Shown here: positions 25,801-41,000 of the stretch, one piece after another
Numbering within the stretch: the first letter of the stretch is position 1
Layout of the letters: the number at the start of each line of letters is the position of its first letter
Origin: Liolophura sinensis
Lineage: Eukaryota > Mollusca > Polyplacophora > Chitonida > Chitonidae
DNA: 64,000 nt
Direction: 5' to 3'
Assembly (NCBI RefSeq): GCF_032854445.1
Contig: NC_088305.1
Coordinates: 15,301,717-15,365,716 of the forward strand
Program-made: the position numbers and the translations under genes
The notes under the pieces: model-generated
Told to the model about the DNA's origin: nothing
Databases searched by the model: none
Seen by the model: the letters and a program-made list of their open reading frames with translations, nothing else

Positions 25801-25965
25801 TCAGAGTTGACAGGGGTCTGCTTCCGTGCCTAAACCCTGACGAAATCTTACTCTATACGAGACCATCCCCTGCTCGTGGAACAGAAGAGGATCTGCACGT
25901 AGACAGTTCCATGATATAATGAGTGAAATTAAGCAAAGAGTTTATAGAGAGGACAAGTAGAGTAC

Positions 25966-26031
<66 letters not shown>

Positions 26032-29000
26032 ATGATAAGCAGATGTCCCATGTACTTGTATCTAGTTACACATAAAGTATGCGACAGATGCAGAGTAGTC
26101 TGGTAAAATCACAAGTCAAAGGTGACGCGGCAATAGGTTCCACGCAAAAACAGATATATTGTGCACACGTCATATCAGAAATACGATCAATTTGAGAAAC
26201 ATAAATTTTCACGTATAGTTATCATAAACATATGTTTCGCAGATGAGCTAGACAAAGTACATATAGGAACACTCATAATTATAATCTCTAGCAACGTGCA
26301 GGTATGAATTTGATTGAAACCAAAGTATCCAAAGTAAACAAAAGCAGCGTACAAGTGCCGGTGCAACACAAAAATCTTTGTTTAATATGGGGGGGGGGGG
26401 GTTAATTCTGCATAGAAATTTATGAAGAAATTAACTTTGAGAATTTAGCAAAACCCCCAAATAAAAATTTTAGATGGGTCCGTCGTTTTGCTCCCAACAA
26501 ACAAATTTGTAATGATTGTGTTCAGTGATTGTTGTGTTTTATCTATTGGTGCGTGTATAGGTGTAGAAGATTTAGTATTGCATTGTGTTAAAGTCTCGCG
26601 ACTGAAACAAGGATTTTGTCTTCTACGGATTCTCGGTACCACTTCAGAGCTTCTCGGAAAAGGAAGCCTTCGGTAGCTTGTATATAGATATATACCATGA
26701 TTCATGGATATAAACATATAACTGAAGTGTATTTGTACAAAACAGCAAATGAAGCTTTGTCTATTTTCTCCCTAAACCCAAACACATCACGCGACATTTG
26801 TAGTTAAGTGGTAAGTGTAGTTACAACATCTGCCGGAAACCTTTGTTATCTATTGCAAAACATGGTATCATTCCCCCTCCCGTCCCCAAAATGTTTTCCC
26901 CATTTACAAGGAAAAGGCGTTGCATCGCCTTGCTTTGCCTATCACACATCCTGTTTTTTGTTAAAACAGTGTGCTTTCTAGAATCTAGGTATCTAGAAAG
27001 TCAAATGTATAGCATCCTGTAAACGATATCAAAATAACAACAAATCCTGTAATAGTTTCACTATAAGGTTTCCATAGCAGATTACCATGTCACGCATATA
27101 TATAAGTTACATGGCGATATATACCACATTGGCGCCTGAATTTATTGCCGCTATAAAAGGGCATTGTATATAAATATATACATATATGTAGTCCTAAAAT
27201 AGGTAACTTATAATGCTGCCAGATGCCCTCCTGTGCAAAGTCGAACTGATGCTTAAGTTCTCATTAACTGTGCCTTGTGACCATGCATGCAGGAACAATG
27301 TTCATGAGAACTAGAGTCCATTGGTCTGTACGTACAAACCGATAAGACATGCATGACGCAGATTGAAAAAGGTTTGCTCCAGTCGATGCCGGGAGCCATG
27401 CACTGAAATCAACATGAAATTGGTATGTATTAGGTTTAGACAGCTAATATAATAGTTGATGGATTTAGAAGTCGTCATGCATATATACAGCTCGTGCGGT
27501 CGACGACGCTCATGCATGATGTCACAGCTCGTGCGGTCAACGACACTCGTGCATGTCATCGTTCCTGCACTTGTCTTTCCCCAGTGTGCATGGTGTGGGA
27601 AAGTTCGTCAGTAACTTTTCAAAAGTCTTTGGTTTGTCCAAGGCCCCTTTTCCCTGTACTAAAAAAATGTTAATAGCTAAATCAGACCTAAAACTGTTCG
27701 ATTAGAGCCACGATTAGAGTACTTTAACGGCCTATATTTCGCAAAGTCAAATTGATTGGAGAAAGCCTGCGTTTGTTCAATAAAAGTGAATAAACACCTC
27801 GTATAGTAGTGTCTTCGATTGAATATCACATGGCTATAAGAACTTGTCCATTATATGCAAAATAAAACAACCGATGATGTGGAGTTTAAGCAAATTTCGG
27901 TGGTCTTTAGCATAAGTCACGATTGTCGTCTTATTTAAATCTGATAAGCCAATGTCGGTGGTCTACAGCATAAGTCACGATTATCGTCTTATTTAAATGT
28001 GATTTGTTACGTATTTTAAATAACGCTTGATATGACAAACATGAGTATGCAAGCTGATGTAAATCTCAGTCCTGTGTGATCGCTGTAGGTTGCCTAGTTA
28101 CTTAATGAACAGAGTAGCGCCACGCCGGGTAGATACGAAACAGGCCCCTGCATAGTTTCAGTGAATGTTCTAATAACATCCGAGTTAATTAAAGAAGCGC
28201 TCAGACAGATTTGTAAACATGCAGTGTACACATCAGTTATCGTAAAAAAAAAACAGCTTTATGTTGTTTGTATCATCCCTGCTGACTTGTTATTCATCGA
28301 ATAATGCGCCATATATAGATAGATATATTTACGATCAGATAATCTGATGTTGACAGATTGTTTGGAATAAATTTGCTCCCAGCAAATAACTTCAACATTA
28401 AGTTATAGAAAAAAAACCATAACGAACTCAAAGACTGGGAAATTTAATCCGTTTGACCTCGGTTCGTGATTAATAAAACTGTAGTTTAAAGAAAAATAAG
28501 AGTGAATTGCGCCGTGTGAGATATATTTAAGTTATATTCATGAATGGAAAGCATGTGAGATTTTGGTTCCTAATATAAATGTTCTAAGCTCAGTATTAAG
28601 CCGGAAATTTTCACCTCTAAATTGTGATAAACGTTCTCTACAGCGTGGACAAGCCAATGTGTTTAGAGATTTATGGATATTTCGGACTACATAAGCATGA
28701 ACTTCATTTGTTCTACACTCAGATACAGGCATACAAACATTTTCTCAAATTGCAATGATTTATGGATATACATGTATAGGCGCTATTTAATTGAAGCTCT
28801 CTATATTCTAAAAAACGGAAAGAATTCTGTTCGTTTAGAATATATTTCTTTTCCTAAAATACTAGTATGCCAATTTTTCGCCCGCCTAAATATGACCATT
28901 TTTATCTTTTGCAGGGAACGGAATGTTTTCCTTAATTTTATGGATTTTTACTTCTCTCGGTTTGCATATGATTGAAAAATATTTTAGGAGTATGAAGTTA

Positions 29001-32000
29001 GTATCCCACAGCAAATGAAATGTGCACCTGCCTATTACCAGATGCATGTTGCGTGTAAAATTGTCTCCTGTTTTAAACCTTGATGAGCAAGTATTTTGTT
29101 TCTGTGTGGTATAGACGGGCTATGAAAATTTGTCACCGTGACATGAAGTATTTGCGTTTATAATGCTCGTGACAAAAATGATACACCGTATCTCTGTTCC
29201 TTGGCAGATATCTGTGACAGGGTTTGTACAGAACGCTGGTGTTATCACGTGCACGATTTCCTCTTACTGACTAAGAGACTTTATGAAGTTATAACGTACT
29301 TACTAATGGCTCGGTGTGACTGGAGGCGGTTCCCGGGAAACTGGTGGCCGGAAACCAGCCCGGTTGCCAACGACCGCATCCGGGCTACCATCTGTACTCC
29401 CGGATGGGAATCGATCGTAAAGTTCAGTTGGTTGTTAGCTTAAGGGCGGTCGTTGGATCGTCCGTACAGTAATTACTGTCACTTCGTATTATGCATGATT
29501 TATGTGTCCAATCATACTTCCGGGTAGTTGTGCAACGTTTGACATCCAATCTCAGAGTTGCAACCTGCGAAAAGCGTTTTGGAAAGACGGCTGTCAGTTC
29601 TTGTACATCTTGCATGAAGAGAAAATGCGACTGCTGAAAGTCGTTACGGATACTCATACAACTGAATCGCAATGAAAACGCCAAAGTGCCTGTGTCATAG
29701 GCGGGATGTACGCGGGTTCAATACCGTGCCACAAGATTTTCAAGATCGGTTTTCAAGTGCCATATCGTAATATTCAAGTTCATGTAGTATGTAAACCAAA
29801 ATTGGGATATCGGCCGCATTTTAAGCCCGAGTCCAACAATTCGTGCACGCGCACATCATTCCGCTTGATGTATATGTATATACTGAAGCTAATTACGTTC
29901 ATAATGTAGACGACTTTGATTGCCCCCAATTTTATGGAATGTCGACCTTGTGGTAAAATGAACAATCTGCTGACATGTAGGACTACAGTCATTTTTAGCG
30001 TAAACATTTCAAGACAGCAAGAACGCTGTTTTAGGCTTTCAGATCGGAAGTTTCGATTTCTTTTGTTAGTATGATCTAAATCTATAGATTTAAATCCATT
30101 TAGCCGTAGCTCTAGAAGCGTCGACAGAAACCTTAATTAGCCATGTGTGAGACTCAACAAATTTGACTTGCAGTTTGATCTGGCAGAATTTCACTTTTGA
30201 TCTAAATGCAGATTGTTGGAATCCTGAGAGATTTTGATTATGAAGGTATGACGCTGTCCTTATAACTAGACTCAGGGGGTTGCACGATGTTCTCATGTAG
30301 GAAAGAACAAGGTCTATTACAATAGAAACTGATGTATAGAATATGCCTTTTTGTGACGTGTTTGGCGTGATATAAACGCCCACGCACGGGTAGCATTGGA
30401 ACAACAGTGGAACCAACCGTTCAGCAAAACGGAGTAAAAAAAAAAACACAAAGGAAACAATTTTTCCAAACTGTAAAATGGCGTATGTGACAGAAATAAA
30501 TGGCCGTTCTTCTGTGTTTGTGACATTTCGCCGTCGCCACGTCACTTAGCACCGGGGAAAAATTTACGCACGAGTTAAGTATGTTAACAATGATAGCACT
30601 GTATCACACGCGTGGACGCCTTCGTATCTTCCGAGGTTATTTTGGATTCACTGGGTGGGCTACCTAAACCTAAGCTGATGGCGCGACGCAATGCCCATGT
30701 GACGATACTCAGTGACACTACCTTAAAATATAAATTCAATTTGCCAATAAACTGAATGCATTGTTTTAATTGTCTTTTACTGATTGAGGAGCGATAGGCA
30801 AGCTCTTAGAGCTGAAGACACATACACACACACACACTCACACACATATGTACATAATATATAGATGTAGAGTTATCTATGCTGTAAACTCATAATTTAC
30901 AACTATGCAGTGGAACTAAAAGCTGTTTATTATAAAATGTAAATCTGTCTATCAGTCAAGAAACCAAAGAAGAATATTGGCCCGTCCAAAATACGTGTTC
31001 AGCACTCACAAATGTTTTATTCGTCTATAATATTGTTGGTGGTTTACTCCGAGCGTTCTGGTTTGCTCCGCCCGTTCGTTAACCGCCGTATAAATGACAC
31101 AGTAATCAGTCAATCCACCAATCCATAATCCAGCTTAAGTTTGCTCAGGTGATAATACGTAATTATGGAATGGCTTTTTATTAACGAAGTCCCCTTCTCT
31201 CCTACATGTTACCAGTGTTGGTTATATATGAATGTACCTACTGACATTTCTTGTATAGAATTGATACTACTGGTAGTTTGGGAATTGGGTTCTACTTATC
31301 AAAACTGATCGGCGTTTGCTCGGTCGAATTAAAAAGTTTCTGGCTTTAGCCAGTGTTGTAAGGTTTTGAGTATGACTGACAGATGTCCTTGTACTCAAGA
31401 CTGCATGCGTGCGTAGAATTGAAGTGATCATTTTGCTATTACATGCTCAACTATACGTATGATTCTGGTATTAAAGAAGATCCGTAAATTCGCAGGGTAT
31501 GTTGTCGTCGTGGGAAGCCTTCCTTCCCACGCACCGTTATAGGGCTGTGGGGGTAATGTTCAGGCTTTGTAATATCTCCCTATTTGCCCTGCTGCTTTTT
31601 CGCGACAAAAGCGCGCTAGCCGAGACGCATGCGGCGCGAGAAGACTGGCTGATATTCCAGCAGATTGGTATCGTGTTGATTATAGGCATTAGGTTACCTT
31701 CATCACTTTGCTTGTCGAGCGCATCCAATAGATATGTGTCGTGTGTTCGTATAATCAAGAGCTAGCGATCCATCAAGTGGACTGGCAACGCGTTAGGGAT
31801 GGCCTGATCGTGTAGCCGCTGTATAGTGCCTTCACAAAGCCCTCGTGACGCTCAGTTTACAGCGCCTGTCAGTTGTGTGTCTACACGAGGTAAACTAGTG
31901 CAGAACGCCAAGTTTTTTTTATCCAACTACTCATCTGTCTTAATCGTCTACAACATCACTCTGTCCCATTTTTCACAATTGCATTTAATCTTAAGAAACA

Positions 32001-35000
32001 TTGTGCATAAGATGTACCGCCATTATTCCTGTCGTATCATGCACGAAAACAGAGAAAAAACACGCTTTAGGTATTGGGTGGAATGATATATTAATTTTTG
32101 GGCAGTTATAACCACCCTTGTATTGGCACAGTTATAACCACCCTTGTATTGACACAGTTATAACCACCCTTGTATTGTCACATTTATAATCACGACTCTA
32201 TCATGACAGTTATAACCAAACTTTTATTGGCACATTTATAACCACCCTTGTATTGGCACAGTTATAACCACCCTTGTATTGACACAGTTATAATCCCCCT
32301 TGTATTGACACAGTTATAATCGCCACTGTATCATGACAGTTATAACCACCCTTTTATCGGCACAGTTATAACCACCCTTGTATTGGCACAGTTATAACCA
32401 CCCTTGTATCGGGGCAGTTATAATCACCGCTGTACCATAATAGTTTTAATCACCGCTGTATCAGGACAGTTATAATCACCGCTGCATCAGGACAGTTATA
32501 ATCACCGCTGTATCGGGGCAGTTATAATCACCACTGTATCAGGACAGTTATAACCATCGCTGAATCAGGACAGTTTTAACCACCGCAGCACCAGGAGAGT
32601 TATATGGGCCTCCGTGGCTCACACGGTTAGCGCGCTAGCGCAGCGTAGTGACCCAGAAGCCTCTCACCAATGCGGTGGCTGTGAGTTCAAGACCAGCTCA
32701 TGCTGGCTTCCGCTCCGGTCGTACGTGGGAAGGTCTGCCAGCAACCTGCGGATGGTCGTGGGTTTCCGCCGGGCTCTGCCCGGTTTCCACCCACCATAAT
32801 GCTGGCCGCCGTCGTATAAGTGAAATATTCTTGAGTGCGGTGTAAAACGCCAATCAAAAAAAAAACAAAAACAAAAAAGGAGAGTTATAATCACCGCTGT
32901 ATCAGGACAGTTATAATCACCGCTGTATCAGGACAGTTATAATCACCGCTGCATCAGGACAGTTATAATCACCACTGCATCAGGACAGTTATAATCACCG
33001 CTGTATCGGGACAGTTATAATCACCACTGCATCAGGACAGTTATAATCACCGCTGTATCGGGACAGTTATAATCACCACTGTATCAGGACAGTTATAACC
33101 ACCGCTGCATCAGGACAGTTATAACCAACGCTGCATCAGGACAATTATAATCACCACTGCATCAGGAGAGTTATAATCACCGCTGTATCAGGACAGTTAT
33201 AATCACCGCTGTACCAGGACAGTTATAATCACCGCTGTATCGGGACAGTTATAATCACCGCTGCATCAGGGCAGTTATAATCACCGCTGTATCGGGAGAG
33301 TTATAATCACCGCTGTATCAGGACAGTTATAATCACCGCTGTATCGGGACAGTTATAATCACCACTGCATCAGGACAGTTATAATCACCGCTGTATCAGG
33401 ATAGTTTTAATCACCGCTGTATCAGGATAGTTTTAATCACGGCTGCATCTGGACAGTTTTAATCACTGCTGCATCAGGACAGTTTTAATCACCGTTGTAT
33501 CGGGGCAGTTATAATCACTGCTGTGTTATTTTGGGCAGTTATAATCACTGCTGTATTATTATGGGCAGTTATATAGTCATCTGTTTTTGGGCTTAGATCA
33601 TGCTGTGCTTGGACCTGATTCTTATCGGCAGGTTGCGATTTCTTCACTTAGATACAGACTTACGTAGTTATTATTGCAAATTCTTGTATATTGCAAACGC
33701 TCCCGATGGATGAATATTTTGAAAATTTAGTTTTCTTCCTCTTTCGTTGAATCACATTATTTAAATCTTCTCACTTTACCTTTGTAAACCGCTATAACAA
33801 ATCTTATTCAGGCAATAAGTTTTTGTTCTGGGTAGGAATCCATAATTCCTTGACTCCATTGTGTTAGTTGCATAATACAATTAGTGTTAGTTCGAAGAAT
33901 GAGGTCATTTTGTACTCAATGTTTCGTCATTTTATAACTGCTGAAGATGGCATAACAAAATGTTGAATACATTGAGGGCAGCTTGTTCTTTTTCAATTAT
34001 TTCAACTTTTGTCGATTACCGGTAACAATATTTGTGTTTTACCGGTACGTGAGGAAATATCCACTCAGTTGATCTGTCGGGTTTTAATGTAAAACACGTT
34101 GAGAACATTTCACACATGTGTTTCCTGTGTTCTTCGACATCTTTGAACAAACTACATGGCCGTTTCTCTGGTTTCACTTCACTATAAAGCTCGTACCTTG
34201 GCCTGCGGCACGGATTATTTTTAGACCAGAATATCGTTCAACAGGGTGATGGGTGCCGTAACCGAATCAGAATCAACATCGTGTAGGGGTTTTCACTATA
34301 GATTTACTGTTGGCTCTAGTAGCGCCAGAGCGACATGTAAACTCGGCGCTTTTTATGCCTGTTTCGGCGTGCATATGTAGAACTGTAAAAGCTAGAGTCC
34401 GAGGAATGCTGTAATATAGCGATGTATACAAAAACTAGCTCCACGTGTCACTCGGTTGCTATTTACAAAAACAAGCCGAGAAGTTATATACTGATCAAGA
34501 AATCTGGGTGTTATAGATTAGTTAGCCCTGCGTTTAACCTGCAACATGTATAGTCACGAGGGACCATAATTAATTAATGACTTTCTTAAATTACCCCCTC
34601 AGAGAGCTCCTTGACGTTGTATGTAGATACTCCCTTAAGCCCAAGGGGGCCCTGGAAACAGAATAATACTTGACACAAACTTTCGCGTAGCTCAAGGTTT
34701 TGTTCTAGCTCTTCCTGACTGACAGTTTAGGCCTACATTTCCTGCGTAAAGGACAACTTTAGCGTTTGCTGTATAAATTTTTAACAAATCTGCTGTAGGC
34801 CTACATGTGTTATGACATGCATGTTGTGACACACTTATTGTTGTGGAGTATAAGTCTTTGGATATTAGCCAATGGTATTCATCAGACAAGATGTTATCAC
34901 ATCTCTTGCAAAGATCACACCCGCATATATTAATCCCAAGTACCCGAAGTGTTGTACATTCCGACCCGCGACTCCCACGTAATATAACTATACTATAGAC

Positions 35001-38000
35001 TGTCAGTATAATGATCACCATATGTCTAGCATCTTATGCACACGCAAGTTGTTTACAACTATGTACGAAATGCATACATATAAAAACTGTGTATATATGC
35101 TGGCACAAAACTTGTATTTATTTATTTATTTGATTGGTGTTTTCGCCGTACTCAATAATATTTCACTTATACGAAGGCGGCCAGTATTATGGTGGGAGGA
35201 AACTGGGCAGTGCCCGGAGGAAAGCCACGACCATCCGCATGTTGCTGGAAAACCTTCCCACGTATGGCGGGAGAGGAAGCCAGAATGAGCTGGACTGGAA
35301 CTCACAACGACCGCGTTGGTGAGAGGCTCCTGGGTCATCACAGTGCGTTAGCGCGCTAACCAACTGAGCCACTGAGGCCTCTCACAAACATGTTAATTGC
35401 CCTCACGAGCCCCGGTATAGTGTGCTTGCGTATAATTGCGTAAGCGAAATGTTTCTTAAATTCTTACATGCTGGAAGCTCTAATGAACCGTTACCACTTG
35501 TTTTACAAGTACACCGAAAATTAAAAACCAGGTACATGCATGGCAAGATCTAAAAAAGAATAGAGATAAGTAAAAGTAAGGTTTTTGACTTCAGACTTAC
35601 TGAGTAAAAAGTTATATTGATACATGCATGTACACACATTAAAAACAGATGTTTGGTGTTACACACCATGAAAACAAATGTGTTAACGTATTTACCAAAT
35701 GTAAACACGTTGTCGTGTTTTAGTTTTCATTTACTGTACGGTGTTTTCTTGTAAAACACTCTTAGAACACGAGACATTTTCTGGCACAAAACACCACGCG
35801 ATTTTAAGTGAAACGTGGAAGAACACCCCCATTTTAAAACAAAACAAGTGTTTTCGATGGGAACACGGTGCACAAATGTTGCGTTTCGAAATTATTGCTT
35901 TGTAGTATAGCATTGGGCCGTTATATTATACATCCTCTGTCATCTGTGCTTTTCTGAGTAGATATTTCCATCATTTTAGCCAACTCTAATGCAACCATAT
36001 TCCTTCGTTTCAGGCATCTCAGCAGAATTTTTAAAATTAAGATTATAATCGTCGAGCACAACTCGCTCTATAATACTTTGCTTTTTTGCATGCTTCATTA
36101 TTGCAAGAATGTTATTTTATCAGTAAAAGAATATAACTAACTATAATAGCCACAAAACTGATTTTTTTGTTTCTATGAAATAACATGTAATTCTCGAAAT
36201 AGTTTGCTTTCAAATAAGTATATACTGTGTCTGTTTAATAAAAAATAGAGGTCAGTGTCATACTAGAGATATTTTTACAAAATAAATTATATACATTTTT
36301 AAAAGAGGTTTAAGTTACATATATAAAAAAAATCTACATTCTTTGTCACAGTATAAAAATCTTTATTTAATATATGTAATATATTTTGTATCTGAAGCAA
36401 AAACAACCGGAAAATTACTGAACAGTCAATTTTTTTGGAAATTATGGCTTCAAGTGAATTTGTTTATTGAACAAAAAAGCTTCGTTCTGCGCATTTTAAA
36501 ACCTGAATTTTTATACGCCCCCGCATATAGGCAAAGCGTAGTATCTTATAGCGATTTTGTCTGTCTGTCCGTATTCGTATCCGGGCTATAACTCTTACAG
36601 TTTTCAACATAGTTTAAATTTTGGTGGATACATACATAAACAGATGGCGATGTGTCGCGACTCACATTTGTCCATTTTCGCGGTTGTCATGGTAACTAGA
36701 TAGCCATTTTCCTTATGTATACTGTGTAAATAGATATGATTTCGTGTGCGGACCATAACTCCAACTGTTTTTCGAGTCGAGTTTTCAATTTTGGTGGATA
36801 CATACATAAACAGATGACGATGTGTCGCGACTCACATTTGTCCATTTGCGGGGTTGTCATGGCTACCAGATTGCCTTTTTCCCTATATATACATAGATAT
36901 TATTTCGTGTCCAGGTTATAACTCCATCAGTTTTCCACACAGAGTTTTAAATTTTGGTGGATACATACATGTAGATACACATATGACGATGTGTCGCGAC
37001 TCACATTTGTCCATTTTCGCGGTTGTCATGGTAACCGGGTAGCTGTTTTCCTTATGATTGAGATGCTTGTACATGCCACTTGTGTTGACATTTAGTGTTA
37101 ATCCTCATGAAGCCAGTGTACGTGTGGAAGTGTAATGGCCATCTGCACGCTATATCATCGATGTTTCTTGATATTAACAAGCTTTTTTGTCTATGAGTGC
37201 TTGTGGAAGGAAATCCACGTATATGTAGCTACTCCATTATGGATTTTCGTGGAAAAGCAGACAAGGCCATCCGAAGGCACGTGCACGATTGTGTGTGAAC
37301 ACTATACATATGGACGCTGTTACGTGTAGAAAATATACCGCCAATTAGTTTGGGTGCTATATGCCGGTGTTAGGTGCTCTTGGTAATGAATCCATCGATC
37401 TTACTGAAAGATACAACGATTTCCTTACGCCATATGCAACTTGACTTTTCAAGCGCTTGCTTTATAACCCAGCTGATCTCTGGCACTGGCGCTAGCCATT
37501 GCGAAACACTATATACTAATCTTTACTGAACACTACAGACTGTTACTTAACACTACAAAACATTACTAATCATTACTAAGAACTACTAATTCATGCTAAA
37601 CACTACTAAGTATTCCTAAACACTACTAATCATTACTGAACACAAATAATCCTTAATAAACACCACTGAACACATTTAGTTATTAATCAACACTCCGAAA
37701 AGTACACCATAGGCTTCGCAACCTGCGGAAGGTCGTGGGTTTCCACCGGGCTCGGTGTCTCGGTTTCCTTCCACCATAACGCTGGCCGCCGTCGTATAAG
37801 TAAAATATTCTTGAGTACGGCGTAAAACGCCAATCAAATAAATAAATAAATACCATAGGTATTTCCATTCTTTTTCTACAGATAGAGGTAAGCTTGTGTG
37901 ACGAATTTACATATGGATTATTATGGACGTATAAGCTTCCCATATATGCTGCCATTTTTGTGCTTGCATATGTGTTTCCTATGGGTGTATATTCAGCTGA

Positions 38001-41000
38001 ACGAAAACAAAAATATGAAGTGCACTTCAGACGAATAACCAATGGAAACCTTCTCTGAAAGTTTCTTTATACATGTATCTAAAGAATGCTGCTCACAGAA
38101 ACAAATGTAGTCAGTTGTTTAACTACTCAGATGGACTATATAGACAAAAGGTGAAAGTATGAACAGAAATCCTCGGTGTCACTTCTGTCACTGGTATCCA
38201 GCTTTAACAATATGATCCATAAAGACCACCGTAGAATTCGGCTATATTTGACTGCGTTTTAATGGAACAAAAATAACTGTGTTCCGACTGCCATTTGTGA
38301 TGTTGGAGCAAGCAGAGCTCGGACTAGTGGCCTTCAGCCTTCGGTGTATTTCTCAGAGAGCATTGAATCATATCCGAAATTATTTTATGTCCTGAATTTG
38401 AACTAATCAGTCCGCATATCTCCGGAAGTGTACCACCCAGAGGAACATGTTTTCCGCATTTTTGTGTAACATAAATGAGTCGTTTGTTTGCCAGCAAGAT
38501 GTAGCATATAGCTATAGGGTAAATTTCACTGATGACAAATGTTTACTGTTAGAAATATGTGTATATCTTCGAGCGTAGCCCGTATATAGGCTCGGTTATA
38601 CATACAAAGCGACGTGCATGTCGAGTCTGAGTGACATCCAGTTAACTAGTCTTGTTCCTTTTTCGGCACTCATGATCTTGACAGTCGTAGTTAAAGGCAT
38701 AATTTTTTTTTAATTATGGACTATATATGTACAAGAAAATATTAAATGGTTAAATGACTGTCAGAAGTATACATTGCTTTCTCTTTCAGTCTGCCGCACG
38801 TGTATTGTCCGGTATTTGGAGACCAGTAAATACTGTCCTATTTGTGAGGTTCAAGTGCACAAGACACGCCCTCTTCACCATATAAGGTAAGATACACTTG
38901 ATTCACTAATTCAGCAATCGTTCTGCGGTGACAAAATAGTTAAAAGCGCCCGCCTTGCGCTTACGCGGGAAACACCATCACTGATTAGCTGGGTCAGGTT
39001 TCACATTCGTTACCATGATTTATTCGCTTGCTGCTCAGAATGAAAGCATAGGGCAAATGCGTGTCGTTACCATGTAATAAACTGTTATAGTAGCAGGCGC
39101 CTCGAAGAAAGCAGTGCAACAATATGATTTAAGACTCACTTGAGAAAGTTCGACAATAACTAGGTCGGTGGTCTTGTACACGGACGCTCTGGTTTGTTGC
39201 ACCCATGGAATTTCTTACTGAGGAAATGGTGGTAAGCAAAAGCAATGAAGTGAACACTATAATGCTGCTCCCGGTTTCCTCCCACTATAATGCTGCTCCC
39301 AATTTCCTCCCACTATAATGCTGCTCCCGGTTTCCTCCCACTATAATGCTGCTCCCGGTTTCCTCCCACTATAATGCTTCTCCCGATTTCCTCTCACTAT
39401 AATGCTGCTCCCGGTTTCATCCCACTTTAATGCTGTCTCGGGTTCCTCACACTGAAATGCTACTCCCGGTTTCCTCCCACTGAAATGCTACTCCCGGTTT
39501 CCTCCCACTGTAATGCTGCTCCCGGTTTCCTTCCACTGTAATGCTGCTCCCGGTTTCCTCCCACTGTAATGCTGCTCCCGGTTTCCTCCAACTAAAAAGC
39601 TGCGCTTACATAAGTTAAATATTTTTAGTACGGTGTAAAACACGATTTAAATATATAAATAAATAAACAATACTGATATTTCAACCAGATGATTTTTGTA
39701 AAAAAAAAATATCCTTAGGCTTAAGTTTTACCGATATACTTTTTCGTCCTGCATTTTTAAGATGATAGCAGAGAGGAATTTCCAAAGCATAAAACAAATC
39801 AACCAGCCTCCATTTCTTTTAGTAGACCTACGAATATATATTATAGGCTCACAGATGGTGCGTTGGTATACAGTATTTATGAGATATGGATCACTGATAT
39901 ATACATGCAACTGTATGTTGATAATGCCCTAATCCAAGAGCGTATTCGACGTATTTTTTGAGGTATTTATATCAGAATTATTAATATATAATTATAGGCC
40001 TACTATAGGAAATGGAAGCTGGTTGATTTGTTTTGTGCTGTTAATTCGTTTTTTTTTAATTTTATTCTGCAATCCGTGCACGGGCAACCATTCGCCTCGG
40101 AATATACTGATATCTGACCCTTGACAGAGAGCCGAAACATCGCCGCTATTTAAATCCGCTGGCAGCGATATCAGAGCGACCTGGACCTGCATGCGACATG
40201 CGGTATTCATCTCCGTCCCCATAAACAAATCGGGATTTATTAGGCGTCTGGCGCGTGAAGTCCGCGTCACATTTTATCGACAAGTCTAATCTCCTTGATT
40301 TAAACGACAGAAAAATAAACGGCAAAGCAACTGTAAATCCATCGATTAACCGGCTTTTATTCGGAACCTTTAATCACCGATTTTTAATTAAGACGCCGAG
40401 CAATGAATCAGAGGAGGGGAATTGGCGTTGATGTGATCACGTGACTCGAAGCACCCGTTGTCTAATGGCGAGAGGACCGGATTACTAATGTGAACTTCCC
40501 TGTAAAAGTTTTATATTAAGACGTTTAAAGACACAGGCTCTGTGATTTCAGTGTGATGTATTAAGACGAAACGACGACACAAACCTCGTGAAATCAGCAC
40601 TCTTGATTACTAACAGTCTGCTTCGTAAATAACATACGATTGGACATTATACATGGCTTCTCGCGCTTTTGGGGACTGACTACATTCATTTTCGTATCCA
40701 TTTTAAGTAGCTGTATTAATTGTAAATGAAATTCCAACACTGAAAAATAAGCTCTTTGTAACAAGGTCAGAAAAAGTCTCGATTTTATTTAAATTATAGA
40801 ATAAATTATGGAATATTTAATGTATATACGAATTGAATATATAATATGAAAGAGTTATGAATTAAATATGTTGATATGAATTAAATATTAAAAAAAACCG
40901 TAATATGGGTGGCATCTATTACTCCACACCAAAGTGTAGGACCCTGTATGTGACTTTTTCGGTGGTTTTGTAAAGACTGCTGGTTGAGTGAAGAGAATGA

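Larger units (their letters stand above)
19813..38789 (+). other. Intron 1 of the PCGF gene (19 kb)
   Basis: It starts gtaagt and ends ctctttcag. It contains SINE copies near 25.4, 32.6, 35.1 and 37.7 kb, an (AT)n run, the 26-bp minisatellite at 32.1-33.6 kb, a roughly 165-bp triplication at 36.6 kb and short tandem duplications. No nested gene was recognised. Stretches with nothing to name include 19850-22900, 22930-25400, 26060-27480, 28010-32090, 33580-35110, 35390-36560 and 37860-38789. The proximal part (19.85-22 kb) is comparatively GC-rich and could hold regulatory DNA. Confidence 0.85.

Noticed and set aside
32091-33570. CRISPR-like array
   Set aside because: The repeats are directly adjacent with no unique spacers, and the context is animal intron DNA.
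35640-35900. Repeated aacac/gtgtt words suggesting a palindromic element
   Set aside because: The matches are short and scattered, and no consistent inverted repeat ends can be drawn.
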